Source of the DNA: CAWFKS01 sp963816435
GTDB taxonomy: Bacteria; Pseudomonadota; Alphaproteobacteria; Rhizobiales; Rhizobiaceae
Length of the DNA: 64,000 nucleotides
Direction: 5' to 3'
Assembly (NCBI GenBank): GCA_963816435.1
Contig: CAWFKS010000012.1
Span: 186,001 to 250,000 of the forward strand
This document shows positions 22,973 to 30,828 of the stretch, in pieces. Position 1 is the first letter of the stretch. Each line of letters begins with the position of its first letter. The notes beneath the pieces were generated by a model. The model was given only the letters and a program-made list of their open reading frames with translations. It had not been told where the DNA came from and ran no database searches. The position numbers and the translations under genes were made by a program.

Positions 22973-23344
22973 TTGAAACCCGGTTCAGTTCTGATCGTCG
23001 TTCCGGACGAGATGTTCCGCCTGTCGCTCGCCTTCCTCATGGAATCCGAGGGCTATGTCGTGCGTGTCGGCGACAGTCTTCCGACTCTCGCCGACATGGA
23101 AGATGGCCTCGCCGACATTTCCTGTGCGCTGATCGACCACTCGGCAATGGGCAAGGAAACCGCTCGGCTGGACGCGTTGCGCGGAAAGGGCGTGCCGATC
23201 GTCATGCTGGCTTCTCATCTCGACCGCATGCCGCGCCTCGACGGTGTGCAACTCATCGAGAAGCCCGCGCCGGGTGCTGCCGTTGTCGATGCGGTACGCG
23301 GCTCCATGGCTCGCAGCCGGCCGTCGGCCGGGCTGGCTACGTAG
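22973..23344 (+). CDS. fixT: single-domain receiver-like protein, candidate FixT
   Basis: A 123-residue stand-alone receiver-like domain starting at TTG 22973 (MKPGSVLIVVPDEMFRLSL), with AGGAG 10 nt upstream. Compared with its neighbour FixJ, the acidic pair is altered (HIVDDEE becomes LIVVPDE), the central aspartate is kept (ALIDHSA), the switch threonine is replaced by alanine (VMLASH), and the lysine is kept (IEKPAP). It is therefore probably a degenerate receiver that binds rather than relays. Position between fixJ and fixK with a FixK box in front suits FixT, the FixK-induced inhibitor of FixL kinase known from Sinorhizobium and Caulobacter. The name is an inference. Confidence 0.6.
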   Translation: MKPGSVLIVVPDEMFRLSLAFLMESEGYVVRVGDSLPTLADMEDGLADISCALIDHSAMGKETARLDALRGKGVPIVMLASHLDRMPRLDGVQLIEKPAPGAAVVDAVRGSMARSRPSAGLAT

Positions 23345-23358
23345 AATCCCGTAGGTAG
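23338..23358 (+). promoter_or_regulatory. FixJ-like binding site in the fixK promoter
   Basis: TACGTAGAATCCCGTAGGTA resembles the FixJ-phosphate site of rhizobial fixK promoters (GTAGTTTCCC core with repeated GTA). It overlaps the stop codon of the fixT-like gene and lies 86-106 bp before the fixK ATG; TATAAC at 23371-23376 could serve as -10. Confidence 0.55.
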
Positions 23359-23443
23359 CCGGACTAGGGATATAACCGAATTTCGCGCCGGAGCCGGATG
23401 CGCGATTGATCTCCCCACAACACGAGCCCCCGGAGATCAAACG

Positions 23444-24112
23444 ATGTTCGTCGAAACCGCCCCCCTTTCCTCGTCCGTTCCGCTCCATCGCAATGCCGGC
23501 GCGATTGCGCCCTCTCACGAATATCCTCTGGCCTTCCCGGCGATCCAGCGTCACCAGCAGGTCTTCTACAACGCCAACACCGAGATCTACGGCCAGGGCG
23601 AGAAGGCCGTGGCGCTCTACCAGGTCCAGTTCGGCGCGGTACGCATTTATCGTCTGCTCTCCGACGGTCGCCGCCAAATCAGCGCCTTCCACGTCGCCGG
23701 CGAGGTTTTCGGCTTCGAGGCCGACGGAACGCACCACTTCTTCGCCGAGGCGATCTGTGCCTCGCGCATCACCGTCTACCGTCTGCCGGTCGACGCCGAC
23801 GTCTCCCGCGAGATCCTGCCGGTGGCGCTGAACGCCCTGGTCCGGGCGCAGGAGCACCTGCTGGTCATCGGCCGCCAGAACGCCGCCGAGCGCGTCGCCG
23901 CCTTCCTGCTCGACATGATGGAGCGGCAAGGCGACCTGCGCCAGATCGAGCTGGCGATGTCGCGCACCGACATCGGCGACTATCTCGGCCTCACCATCGA
24001 GACCGTGTCGCGCGTGTTTTCGAAGTTCAAGGAAGCCGGCTACATCCGCCTGCACGGCGCTCGCATCGTCGAGCTCGTCAAGGCCGAATCCCTGCGCAAT
24101 CTGTGTGAGTAG
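23444..24112 (+). CDS. fixK: Crp/Fnr-family transcription factor FixK
   Basis: A 222-residue Crp/Fnr regulator: cyclic-nucleotide-type beta barrel (about 50-125; GEVFGFEADGTHHFFAEA), dimer helix, and the DNA-reading helix MSRTDIGDYLGLTIETVSRVFSKF, whose E-SR contacts read TTGAT half-sites. The N-terminal iron-sulfur cysteines of FNR/FnrL are absent, so it is the FixK type whose oxygen response comes through FixLJ. It probably acts on the five boxes at 15527, 19120, 22882, 24938 and 29369. CGGAGA stands 8 nt before the ATG. Confidence 0.93.
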   Translation: MFVETAPLSSSVPLHRNAGAIAPSHEYPLAFPAIQRHQQVFYNANTEIYGQGEKAVALYQVQFGAVRIYRLLSDGRRQISAFHVAGEVFGFEADGTHHFFAEAICASRITVYRLPVDADVSREILPVALNALVRAQEHLLVIGRQNAAERVAAFLLDMMERQGDLRQIELAMSRTDIGDYLGLTIETVSRVFSKFKEAGYIRLHGARIVELVKAESLRNLCE

Positions 24113-24149
24113 TGTCCGGCAGCGTTTACTCCCTGATCGCTGCCGCGAT

Positions 24150-24177
24150 GGGCCGGGACCTTCTCCCGGCCCTTTTT
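24150..24177 (+). terminator. intrinsic terminator after fixK
   Basis: GGGCCGGGA, a 5-nt loop, TCCCGGCCC and five T residues: a 9-bp GC stem followed by a U-tract, 38 bp past the fixK stop. Confidence 0.85.
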
Positions 24178-24240
24178 CTTGTCGACCGCAACGGCTGAAT
24201 CGCCGATGCTTCGCGGGCCGGACAGTGCAGGAGATTGTCG

Positions 24241-24918
24241 ATGTTCGCGGACAGGCGCGATGCCGGAAAGAGGCTGGCCAGGGTACTGGTCGGCCGCGGC
24301 TTCGAGCAGCCGGTGGTGCTGGCATTGCCGCGCGGCGGCGTGCCCGTCGCCGCGGAGATCGCGGCTGCCCTCGGCGCTCCGTTCGACGTCCTGGTCGTCC
24401 GCAAGGTGCCGGCGCCGGACAATCCGGAACTGACGGTGGCGGCCATCGTCGACGGCGATCCGCCTGAAATCGTGCTCAACCGCGAGGGCATCGAGGCCTG
24501 CCGCCTCGACGACCAACAGCTGCAGCGCCTGGTCAGCGAGGAGCAGCCGGAGCTGCGCCGGCGCAGCAACGAGTACCATTCCCACCACCGCCGTCACTCC
24601 GTGCGCGACCGCACCGTCATCCTGGTCGACGACGGCGTCGCCACTGGCACGACAGCCAGGGTTGCGCTACGGGCGCTCAGGCGCCGCTACCCGATACGCA
24701 CGGTTCTCGCCGTCCCGGTCGGCCCGCGCGGGGCGATCGAGCAATTGCGCGGCGAGGCCGACGAAATCGTCTGCCTGGGCCAGCCGGAGGAATTCGCCGC
24801 GCTCGCCAGCCAATATGACAGTTTTCCGCGGCTGAGCGACGACGAGGTCATCGAGACCTGGCGGGCGACCAACAAGGCCCGTGCACAGGCGGAGCGCAGG
24901 CAGCACCGGAAGAAGTGA
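24241..24918 (+). CDS. phosphoribosyltransferase-domain protein
   Basis: A 225-residue type I phosphoribosyltransferase fold. The PRPP-binding loop VILVDDGVATGTTARVAL is complete, preceded by LALPRGGVPVAAEIA and VRKVPAPDNPELTVAAI, which are typical of the stand-alone PRTase proteins often found in proteobacterial low-oxygen or stress clusters. Start set at ATG 24241, 6 nt after AGGAGA; TTG 24235 is an alternative. The tail is basic. It follows the fixK terminator and has no FixK box of its own. The substrate base is unknown. Confidence 0.8.
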   Translation: MFADRRDAGKRLARVLVGRGFEQPVVLALPRGGVPVAAEIAAALGAPFDVLVVRKVPAPDNPELTVAAIVDGDPPEIVLNREGIEACRLDDQQLQRLVSEEQPELRRRSNEYHSHHRRHSVRDRTVILVDDGVATGTTARVALRALRRRYPIRTVLAVPVGPRGAIEQLRGEADEIVCLGQPEEFAALASQYDSFPRLSDDEVIETWRATNKARAQAERRQHRKK

Positions 24919-24937
24919 GCCCGCACCCTCCTGACGA

Positions 24938-24951
24938 TTGATTCGCGTCAA
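24938..24951 (+). promoter_or_regulatory. FixK/FNR box upstream of the ABC exporter operon
   Basis: TTGATTCGCGTCAA is a full TTGAT-N4-GTCAA match lying just after the phosphoribosyltransferase stop, centred 57 bp before the ABC ATPase ATG. It puts the exporter genes in the predicted FixK regulon. Confidence 0.75.
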
Positions 24952-25001
24952 CGTCATTGCGGCGGGTCGACGGTAGACCCCACGGATCGCGGGAACCTGC
25001 A

Positions 25002-25709
25002 ATGGCCGATCCGATATTCATCGCCGAGAAAGTCACCAAGGTCTACCGCAGCGGCCAGGTCGAGGTGTGGGCGCTGCGCGGCGTCGATCTCGACCTTTTC
25101 GCGGGCGAGATGGCAGTGCTGCTCGGCCCCTCCGGCAGCGGCAAGTCTACGCTGCTCAACATCATGGGCGGGCTCGACCGCGCCACCAGCGGAACGGTGC
25201 GATTTCGCGACCACGATCTCACCACCTCCTCGGAACGGCAACTCACCCGCTTCCGGCGCGACCATGTCGGCTTCGTCTTCCAGTTCTACAATCTCATCCC
25301 CAGCCTCACCGCATGGGAGAACGTCGCGCTGGTGACGGAGATCTCGACGAACCCGATGCGCCCCGAGGACGCGCTCGATCTCGTCGGGCTGAAACCGCGC
25401 ATGGGCCACTTCCCCGCGCAGCTTTCGGGCGGCGAGCAGCAGCGCGTTGCGATCGCGCGCGCCATCGCCAAGCGCCCGGAGGTGCTGCTGTGCGACGAGC
25501 CGACCGGAGCGCTGGACTCCAAGACCGGCATTCTCGTCCTGCAGGCGCTGGCGCGCATCAATGCCGAGCTCGGCACGACCACCGCCATCATCACCCACAA
25601 TGCCGGCATCAGCGCCATCGCGCACCGCGTCTTCACCTTCCATGACGGCCGCATCGCCGATCGCCGCATCAACGAGACGCGCGCCGATCCGTCGGCGATC
25701 GCCTGGTAG
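25002..25709 (+). CDS. ABC transporter ATP-binding protein (LolD/MacB type)
   Basis: A 235-residue ATPase with Walker A GPSGSGKSTLLNIMGGLD, Q-loop FVFQFYNLIPSLTAWEN, signature LSGGEQQRVAIARA, Walker B VLLCDEPTGALD and H-loop IITHN. The Q-loop/signature wording is that of the MacB/LolD group, whose partner permeases have an FtsX core. The next two genes supply such a permease and a periplasmic adaptor, 14 and 4 bp apart, so the three form one exporter operon behind a FixK box. Substrate unknown. Confidence 0.9.
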   Translation: MADPIFIAEKVTKVYRSGQVEVWALRGVDLDLFAGEMAVLLGPSGSGKSTLLNIMGGLDRATSGTVRFRDHDLTTSSERQLTRFRRDHVGFVFQFYNLIPSLTAWENVALVTEISTNPMRPEDALDLVGLKPRMGHFPAQLSGGEQQRVAIARAIAKRPEVLLCDEPTGALDSKTGILVLQALARINAELGTTTAIITHNAGISAIAHRVFTFHDGRIADRRINETRADPSAIAW

Positions 25710-25723
25710 GGGGAGGGGCGGCG

Positions 25724-28087
25724 ATGTCGATGCTCAACCGCAAGCTCGGGCGCGACCTGGCGCGCATGTGGCTGCAGAGCCTGGCGATCGCCCTGGTGAT
25801 GGCCTGCGGGGTCGCCACGCTGATACTTTCCATGGGCGCCTACCGGTCGCTGGAGGAAACCCGCGCGGCCTTCTACGACCGCTATCGCTTCGCCACCGTC
25901 TTTGCGTCGGCGGTGCGCGCGCCGTTGTCGCTGCGCGACCGGATAGCGGCGCTCGACGGGGTCTCGGGCGTCTCGCTGCGCATTGTCCGGCCGGTCCTGC
26001 TCGACATGCAGGGCATGGCCGAGCCGGCGACGGGCCTTGCGGTGTCGGTGCCGGACCGCGGGGAACCCGCGGTCAACCGTATCTATCTCCGCTCCGGCCG
26101 CATGCCGGAGGCCGCCCGGGCCGGCGAGGTGGCCGTCACGGAAACCTTTGCTGCAGCCCACCGCATGACGCCCGGCAGTACGTTCAGCGCCATCCTCAAC
26201 GGGCGGAAACGCACGCTCACCGTCACCGGCATCGTGCTGTCGCCGGAATATGTCTACGCGATCGGCCCCGGCGACATGGTGCCCGACCAGCGCCGCTTCG
26301 GCGTCATCTTCATGCCGCGCACGCGACTGGCCGGCCTGTTCGACATGGAGGGCGTCTTCAACGACGTCGCCCTGCGGACCCAGCGCGGCGCCGACATCCA
26401 GCAAATCATCGACCGGCTCGACACGATCCTGAAGCCCTACGGCGGCACCGGCGGCCATGATCGCGAAACGCAGATCTCCAATGCGTTCCTGGACAGCGAA
26501 CTCGTCTCGCTCCGCGCCATGGCGGTCGTCATCCCACCGATCTTCCTGTTCGTGTCGGCCTTCCTCGTCAACATGATCCTGTCGCGGCTTATCGCGCTGG
26601 AGCGCGAGCAGATCGGCTTGATGAAGGCGGTCGGATACGGCGAATCCGCCATAGCCTGGCACTACGCAAAGCTCGTGCTCGCCATCGCCGTGGTCGGCGT
26701 CTTGATCGGCGCGCTGGTCGGCGACTGGCTGGGCAGGAGCCTGACCGAGCTATACGGACGGTTCTACTCCTTCCCCTTCCTCATCTTCCGCCAGAGCCTG
26801 GATCTCTACGTGATCTCGGCCGGCATTACCGCGCTCGCCGCGCTCGCCGGCGCCGGGCGCGCCATCTGGAGCGTCGCCAGCCTGCCCGCCGCCGTCGCCA
26901 TGCAACCACCGTCGCCGACGCGCTATCGCACCTTCTTTTCCGGTGGCAGCCGGCTCTTGCGCGTGTTTTCCCAGCTCACCATCATGGCGCTCAGGCATCT
27001 CGTGCGATGGCCCACCCGCACGGCCTTCACCGTACTCGGCACCTCGTTCTCCGTGGCGCTGCTGGTGACGGCGATGTTTTCCTACGATTCCATCGACTTC
27101 ATGATCGAGACGGTGTTCTACAAGGCCGAGCGGCAGGACGCGACGCTGTCCTTCGGCGCGGAAAAGGCGCCGCGCGCGCTGTTGTCGGTCGCCCGTCTGC
27201 CGGGCGTGATGCGCGCCGAGCCGTTCCGCTCGGAGCCGGTCGTCCTGCGCAATGGTCATCGCGAAGTGCGCACCGCGATCAGCGGAATGCAGGACGGCGC
27301 CGACCTCTCGCGGGTTCTCGACAAGCAGCTGAACCCGGTCGATGCGCCTCCCGTCGGCCTGATGCTGTCGCGCTACATGGCCGACAAGCTGAAGCTGCGG
27401 AGCGGCCAGAGCATCGAGGTCGAACTGACGCAGCGCGAGGGGCGCACCGTCATGGTGCCGGTGACGAGCATCGTCGAGAGCTATGTCGGGCTGACAGCCT
27501 ACATGCGGGCCGACGCGCTCGACCGCCTCATCGGCAATGGCCCGCGGATCAGCGGGGCGCGCGTGTCGATCGACCCGACATTGCTCGACGCATTCTATGC
27601 CGCCGTGAAGAACACGCCGGCGATCGCCGCGATCGCGCTGCAGCAGATATCGCTGCAGAAGTTTCGCGAAACCATCGAGAGCAACATCACCACCAGCATG
27701 AGCATCTACGTGGCGCTGGCGGTCATCATCACCTTCGGCGTCATCTACAATTCCGCGCGCATCCAGTTCTCCGAACGTGCGCGGGAACTCGCCAGCCTGC
27801 GCGTGCTCGGTTTCACGCGCGCGGAGGTGTCGAGCGTCCTGCTGATCGAACTCGGCGCCGTGGCCGTGCTCGCGCAGCCGGTCGGCTGGGGGTTGGGTTA
27901 CCTGTTCTCGCTGGCGCTGGTCAGCGGCTTCTCAAGCGACCTGTTCCGCATCCCGTTCGTCATCAATCCATCCACCTACACGATCTCGAGCATCGTCGTG
28001 CTTTCCGTGGCGCTGCTGTCGGCGCTCATCGTGCGTCGCCGCGTCGACCGGCTCGATCTCGTGCGAACCCTGAAGACAAGGGAATGA
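25724..28087 (+). CDS. ABC transporter permease, FtsX/MacB family
   Basis: A 787-residue permease with duplicated FtsX-type organisation: an N-terminal helix (SLAIALVMACGVATLILSMGAY), a large periplasmic domain, three helices around 270-390, then a second helix, periplasmic domain and three C-terminal helices (VALAVIITFGVIYNSARIQFSERARELASLRVLGFTRAEV is the cytoplasmic coupling region). GGGAGGGGCGG precedes the ATG. Such permeases mechanically extrude lipids, peptides or antibiotics rather than forming a channel. Partner ATPase upstream, adaptor downstream. No substrate clue in the sequence. Confidence 0.88.
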   Translation: MSMLNRKLGRDLARMWLQSLAIALVMACGVATLILSMGAYRSLEETRAAFYDRYRFATVFASAVRAPLSLRDRIAALDGVSGVSLRIVRPVLLDMQGMAEPATGLAVSVPDRGEPAVNRIYLRSGRMPEAARAGEVAVTETFAAAHRMTPGSTFSAILNGRKRTLTVTGIVLSPEYVYAIGPGDMVPDQRRFGVIFMPRTRLAGLFDMEGVFNDVALRTQRGADIQQIIDRLDTILKPYGGTGGHDRETQISNAFLDSELVSLRAMAVVIPPIFLFVSAFLVNMILSRLIALEREQIGLMKAVGYGESAIAWHYAKLVLAIAVVGVLIGALVGDWLGRSLTELYGRFYSFPFLIFRQSLDLYVISAGITALAALAGAGRAIWSVASLPAAVAMQPPSPTRYRTFFSGGSRLLRVFSQLTIMALRHLVRWPTRTAFTVLGTSFSVALLVTAMFSYDSIDFMIETVFYKAERQDATLSFGAEKAPRALLSVARLPGVMRAEPFRSEPVVLRNGHREVRTAISGMQDGADLSRVLDKQLNPVDAPPVGLMLSRYMADKLKLRSGQSIEVELTQREGRTVMVPVTSIVESYVGLTAYMRADALDRLIGNGPRISGARVSIDPTLLDAFYAAVKNTPAIAAIALQQISLQKFRETIESNITTSMSIYVALAVIITFGVIYNSARIQFSERARELASLRVLGFTRAEVSSVLLIELGAVAVLAQPVGWGLGYLFSLALVSGFSSDLFRIPFVINPSTYTISSIVVLSVALLSALIVRRRVDRLDLVRTLKTRE

Positions 28088-28091
28088 GACA

Positions 28092-29285
28092 ATGAAGAGC
28101 GTTTGGCTGAAGCGACTGGCGGGCCTGCTGGTCCTGGTGGCGATTGCCGCCGGCGTCTGGTACGGCCTGCGCGAGCGTCCCGACCTGGTCGACGTGGCTA
28201 CAGTCTCCTCCGGTCCCATGAAGGTGACGATCCGCGAAGAGGGCGTGACGCGGGTGCGCAACGTCTACACGATCTCCGCTCCGATTGCCGGCAATCTCAC
28301 CCGCACGCTGCTGGAGGAGGGCGATCCGGTCGAGAAGAACAAGACCGTCGTCGCCTCGATCGAGCCACTCGAGCCGCCGCTGATCGACCGGCGCACCGAG
28401 GCCGAGTTGCTTGCCGCCCGCGACGCCGCCAAGACCGGCGTCGGCATCGCCAGGATCGACCTGCAAAAGGCAGAGACGGCGCTCCGGATCACCAGGGACG
28501 ATCTCGCGCGCGCCGAGCGCCTCTACGGTCCGGGCGTCATTTCCGAAACCACCCTGCAGAACGCCCGCAACGCGGTCGAGACGGCACAGGCGCAGGTCGA
28601 CGCCGCCAGGGAGACGATCAAGCTGCGCGAGGCCGAACTCGCCAGCGCCGAGGCGCGGCTGATGACGCCCGGCCGGCCCGAAGACGACATCATGGGCTGC
28701 TGCGTCAGCCTGGTGGCGCCAACCGACGGTGTCGTCTTGGCCGTCTATGCAAAGAGCGAGCAGGCGGTGCAGGCAGGCGCGAAGATCGCCGACGTCGGTG
28801 ATCCCCACAAGCTGGAGGTTGTGGTCGATCTTCTCTCCGCCGACGCCGTGCGCATACGGCCGGGCACGCGCGCCGTCATCACCGACTGGGGCGGCAGCGA
28901 GAGCCTTGGCGCCACCGTGCGCCGCGTCGATCCCGCGGCCTTCACCAAGGTTTCCGCGCTCGGCATCGAGGAGCAGCGCGTCAATGCCATCCTCGACCTC
29001 GACGAGGACGATCCCCGTCTTGGCCACGGCTATCGCGTCTTCGCCGAGATGACGGTCTGGGAGTGCGAAACCTGCCTGCATCTGCCGATCGGCGCGCTGT
29101 TCCGGTCCGGACAGGACTGGAACGTCTTCGTCGTGGACGGCGACCGTCTGAAGACCCGTGCCGTCGAGATAGGTCACATGAACGACGAGACGGCGGAGGT
29201 GCTCGGCGGCGTCTCCGAGGGTGAAGTCGTGGTCACGCATCCGAGCGACACGCTGGAGGAAGGCAGCCTCGTGGAGGCGCGTTAG
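28092..29285 (+). CDS. HlyD/MacA-type periplasmic adaptor (membrane fusion protein)
   Basis: A 397-residue adaptor: N-terminal membrane anchor (RLAGLLVLVAIAAGVWYGL), beta-barrel/lipoyl halves split by a long alpha-helical hairpin (about 95-195, rich in ARA/AEL heptads, including ETAQAQVDAARETIKLREAE), then ADVGDPHKLEVVVDLLSADAVRI and a C-terminal barrel. It would link the FtsX-type permease to an outer-membrane channel; no TolC-like gene is nearby. Starts 4 bp after the permease stop. Confidence 0.87.
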   Translation: MKSVWLKRLAGLLVLVAIAAGVWYGLRERPDLVDVATVSSGPMKVTIREEGVTRVRNVYTISAPIAGNLTRTLLEEGDPVEKNKTVVASIEPLEPPLIDRRTEAELLAARDAAKTGVGIARIDLQKAETALRITRDDLARAERLYGPGVISETTLQNARNAVETAQAQVDAARETIKLREAELASAEARLMTPGRPEDDIMGCCVSLVAPTDGVVLAVYAKSEQAVQAGAKIADVGDPHKLEVVVDLLSADAVRIRPGTRAVITDWGGSESLGATVRRVDPAAFTKVSALGIEEQRVNAILDLDEDDPRLGHGYRVFAEMTVWECETCLHLPIGALFRSGQDWNVFVVDGDRLKTRAVEIGHMNDETAEVLGGVSEGEVVVTHPSDTLEEGSLVEAR

Positions 29286-29368
29286 AACTAGCCCGTCACC
29301 ACCCGGCTCGGATGCTGGGCAAGCGCATCAGCCTCTACGCACGGCGTTTCTCGGGCGGTCTGGCCGAT

Positions 29369-29382
29369 TTGATCCGGGTCAA
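29369..29382 (+). promoter_or_regulatory. FixK/FNR box and promoter of the sqr operon
   Basis: TTGATCCGGGTCAA is centred at 29375.5; TATAAAAAT begins at 29403, so a start site near 29417 would place the box at -41.5, the classical FNR class II arrangement. This is the clearest FixK-dependent promoter in the window. The sqr start codon is 96 bp downstream of the box. Confidence 0.8.
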
Positions 29383-29477
29383 GGTTTCTTCTGGCCAAGA
29401 CATATAAAAATTCGAATAACATGATCATTGCGGCGCGCCCTGGTGAGCGGCCGCGGCTACGAGCGGAGGATTTCTCA

Positions 29478-30785
29478 ATGGCCCATGTCGTTGTGCTGGG
29501 TGCCGGCCTCGGCGGCACCATCATGGCTTTCGAGCTGCGCGAGGCGCTGGCGCGGGAGCATTCGGTAACCGTCGTCAACAACGGTCCGCGCTACTCGTTC
29601 GTCCCCTCCAATCCCTGGGTCGCCGTCGGCTGGCGCCAGCGCGAGGAGGTCGAGGTCGAACTGGCCCCGGTGTTCGAGCGCCGCGGCATCGGCTTCCGGC
29701 CCGAGGGCGCCAAGCGGGTGCATGCCACGGAGAAACGGCTGGAGCTCAATGACGGCTCCTCCGTCTCCTACGAATATCTCGTCATCGCCACCGGTCCCGA
29801 ACTCGCCTTCGACGAGATCGAGGGCCTGGGCCCGTCCGCCTGCACGAAGTCCGTCTGCATGACCGACCACGCGCTGGACGCCAAGGCTGCGTTCGACAGG
29901 CTGGTCGCCAATCCCGGCCCGGTCATCGTCGGCGCCGTGCAGGGCGCCTCCTGTTTCGGCCCGGCCTACGAGTTCGCCTTCATCCTCGACAAGGCGCTGC
30001 GCGACGCCCGTGTGCGCGATCGCGTGCCGATGACCTTCGTCACCTCCGAACCCTATGTCGGCCATCTCGGCCTCGACGGCGTCGGTGACACCAAGGGCCT
30101 GCTCGAGAGCGAACTCAGGAACCATCACATCAAGTGGATCACCAACGCACGCGTCGACAAGATCGAGACCGACAAGATGCACGTCTCGGAAATCGCCGAT
30201 GACGGCTCCGTCAGGGCGACGCACGAACTGCCGCAGGTCTTCACCATGATGCTGCCGGCCTTCCGCGGCGTCGCCGCGGTGCGCGACATCGAGGGGCTGA
30301 CCAATCCGCGCGGCTTCATTCTTATCGACAAGCACCAGCGCAACCCGGCCTTCCCCGAGATTTTCGGCATTGGTGTCGGCGTCGCCATTCCGCCGGTCGG
30401 CAAGACGCCCGTCCCGGTCGGTGTACCCAAGACCGGCTTCATGATCGAGTCCATGGTCACCGCGACGACCCGCAACATCGCGCGACTGCTGGAAGGCAAG
30501 GAGCCGGACGCGCAGGCGACATGGAACGCGGTGTGCCTCGCCGACTTCGGCGACGGCGGCATCGCCTTCGTGGCGCAGCCGCAGATCCCGCCGCGCAACG
30601 TCAACTGGTCGTCCTCGGGCAAGTGGGTGCACACGGCCAAGGTCGGCTTCGAGCGCTACTTCCTGCACAAGGTGAGGACCGGTCGCTCCGAGCCGTTCTA
30701 CGAGAAGCTTGCGCTGCAGGTCCTTGGCATCGATAAGCTGAAGGAAGTCAAGATTTCCAGCGAGCCGGCACCCGCCGGCGAGTAA
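29478..30785 (+). CDS. sqr: sulfide:quinone oxidoreductase-type flavoprotein
   Basis: A 435-residue FAD protein of the sulfide:quinone reductase family. It has the N-terminal dinucleotide fold VVVLGAGLGGTIMAFEL, ATGPELAFDEI, and the family segment GVPKTGFMIESMVTATTRNIA. The redox-cysteine positions appear filled: Cys122/Cys127, Cys159 (QGASCFGP) and a third in NAVCLADFGDG near residue 350. It would oxidise sulfide at the membrane and reduce quinone, feeding or protecting the cbb3 chain. ATG 29478 follows GCGGAGGAT. A metal ATPase gene follows 43 bp downstream. Confidence 0.85.
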   Translation: MAHVVVLGAGLGGTIMAFELREALAREHSVTVVNNGPRYSFVPSNPWVAVGWRQREEVEVELAPVFERRGIGFRPEGAKRVHATEKRLELNDGSSVSYEYLVIATGPELAFDEIEGLGPSACTKSVCMTDHALDAKAAFDRLVANPGPVIVGAVQGASCFGPAYEFAFILDKALRDARVRDRVPMTFVTSEPYVGHLGLDGVGDTKGLLESELRNHHIKWITNARVDKIETDKMHVSEIADDGSVRATHELPQVFTMMLPAFRGVAAVRDIEGLTNPRGFILIDKHQRNPAFPEIFGIGVGVAIPPVGKTPVPVGVPKTGFMIESMVTATTRNIARLLEGKEPDAQATWNAVCLADFGDGGIAFVAQPQIPPRNVNWSSSGKWVHTAKVGFERYFLHKVRTGRSEPFYEKLALQVLGIDKLKEVKISSEPAPAGE

Positions 30786-30828
30786 CCAACACTGCCGGGC
30801 AAGCGGCGGCAGGGATCGGTCGTTCACC

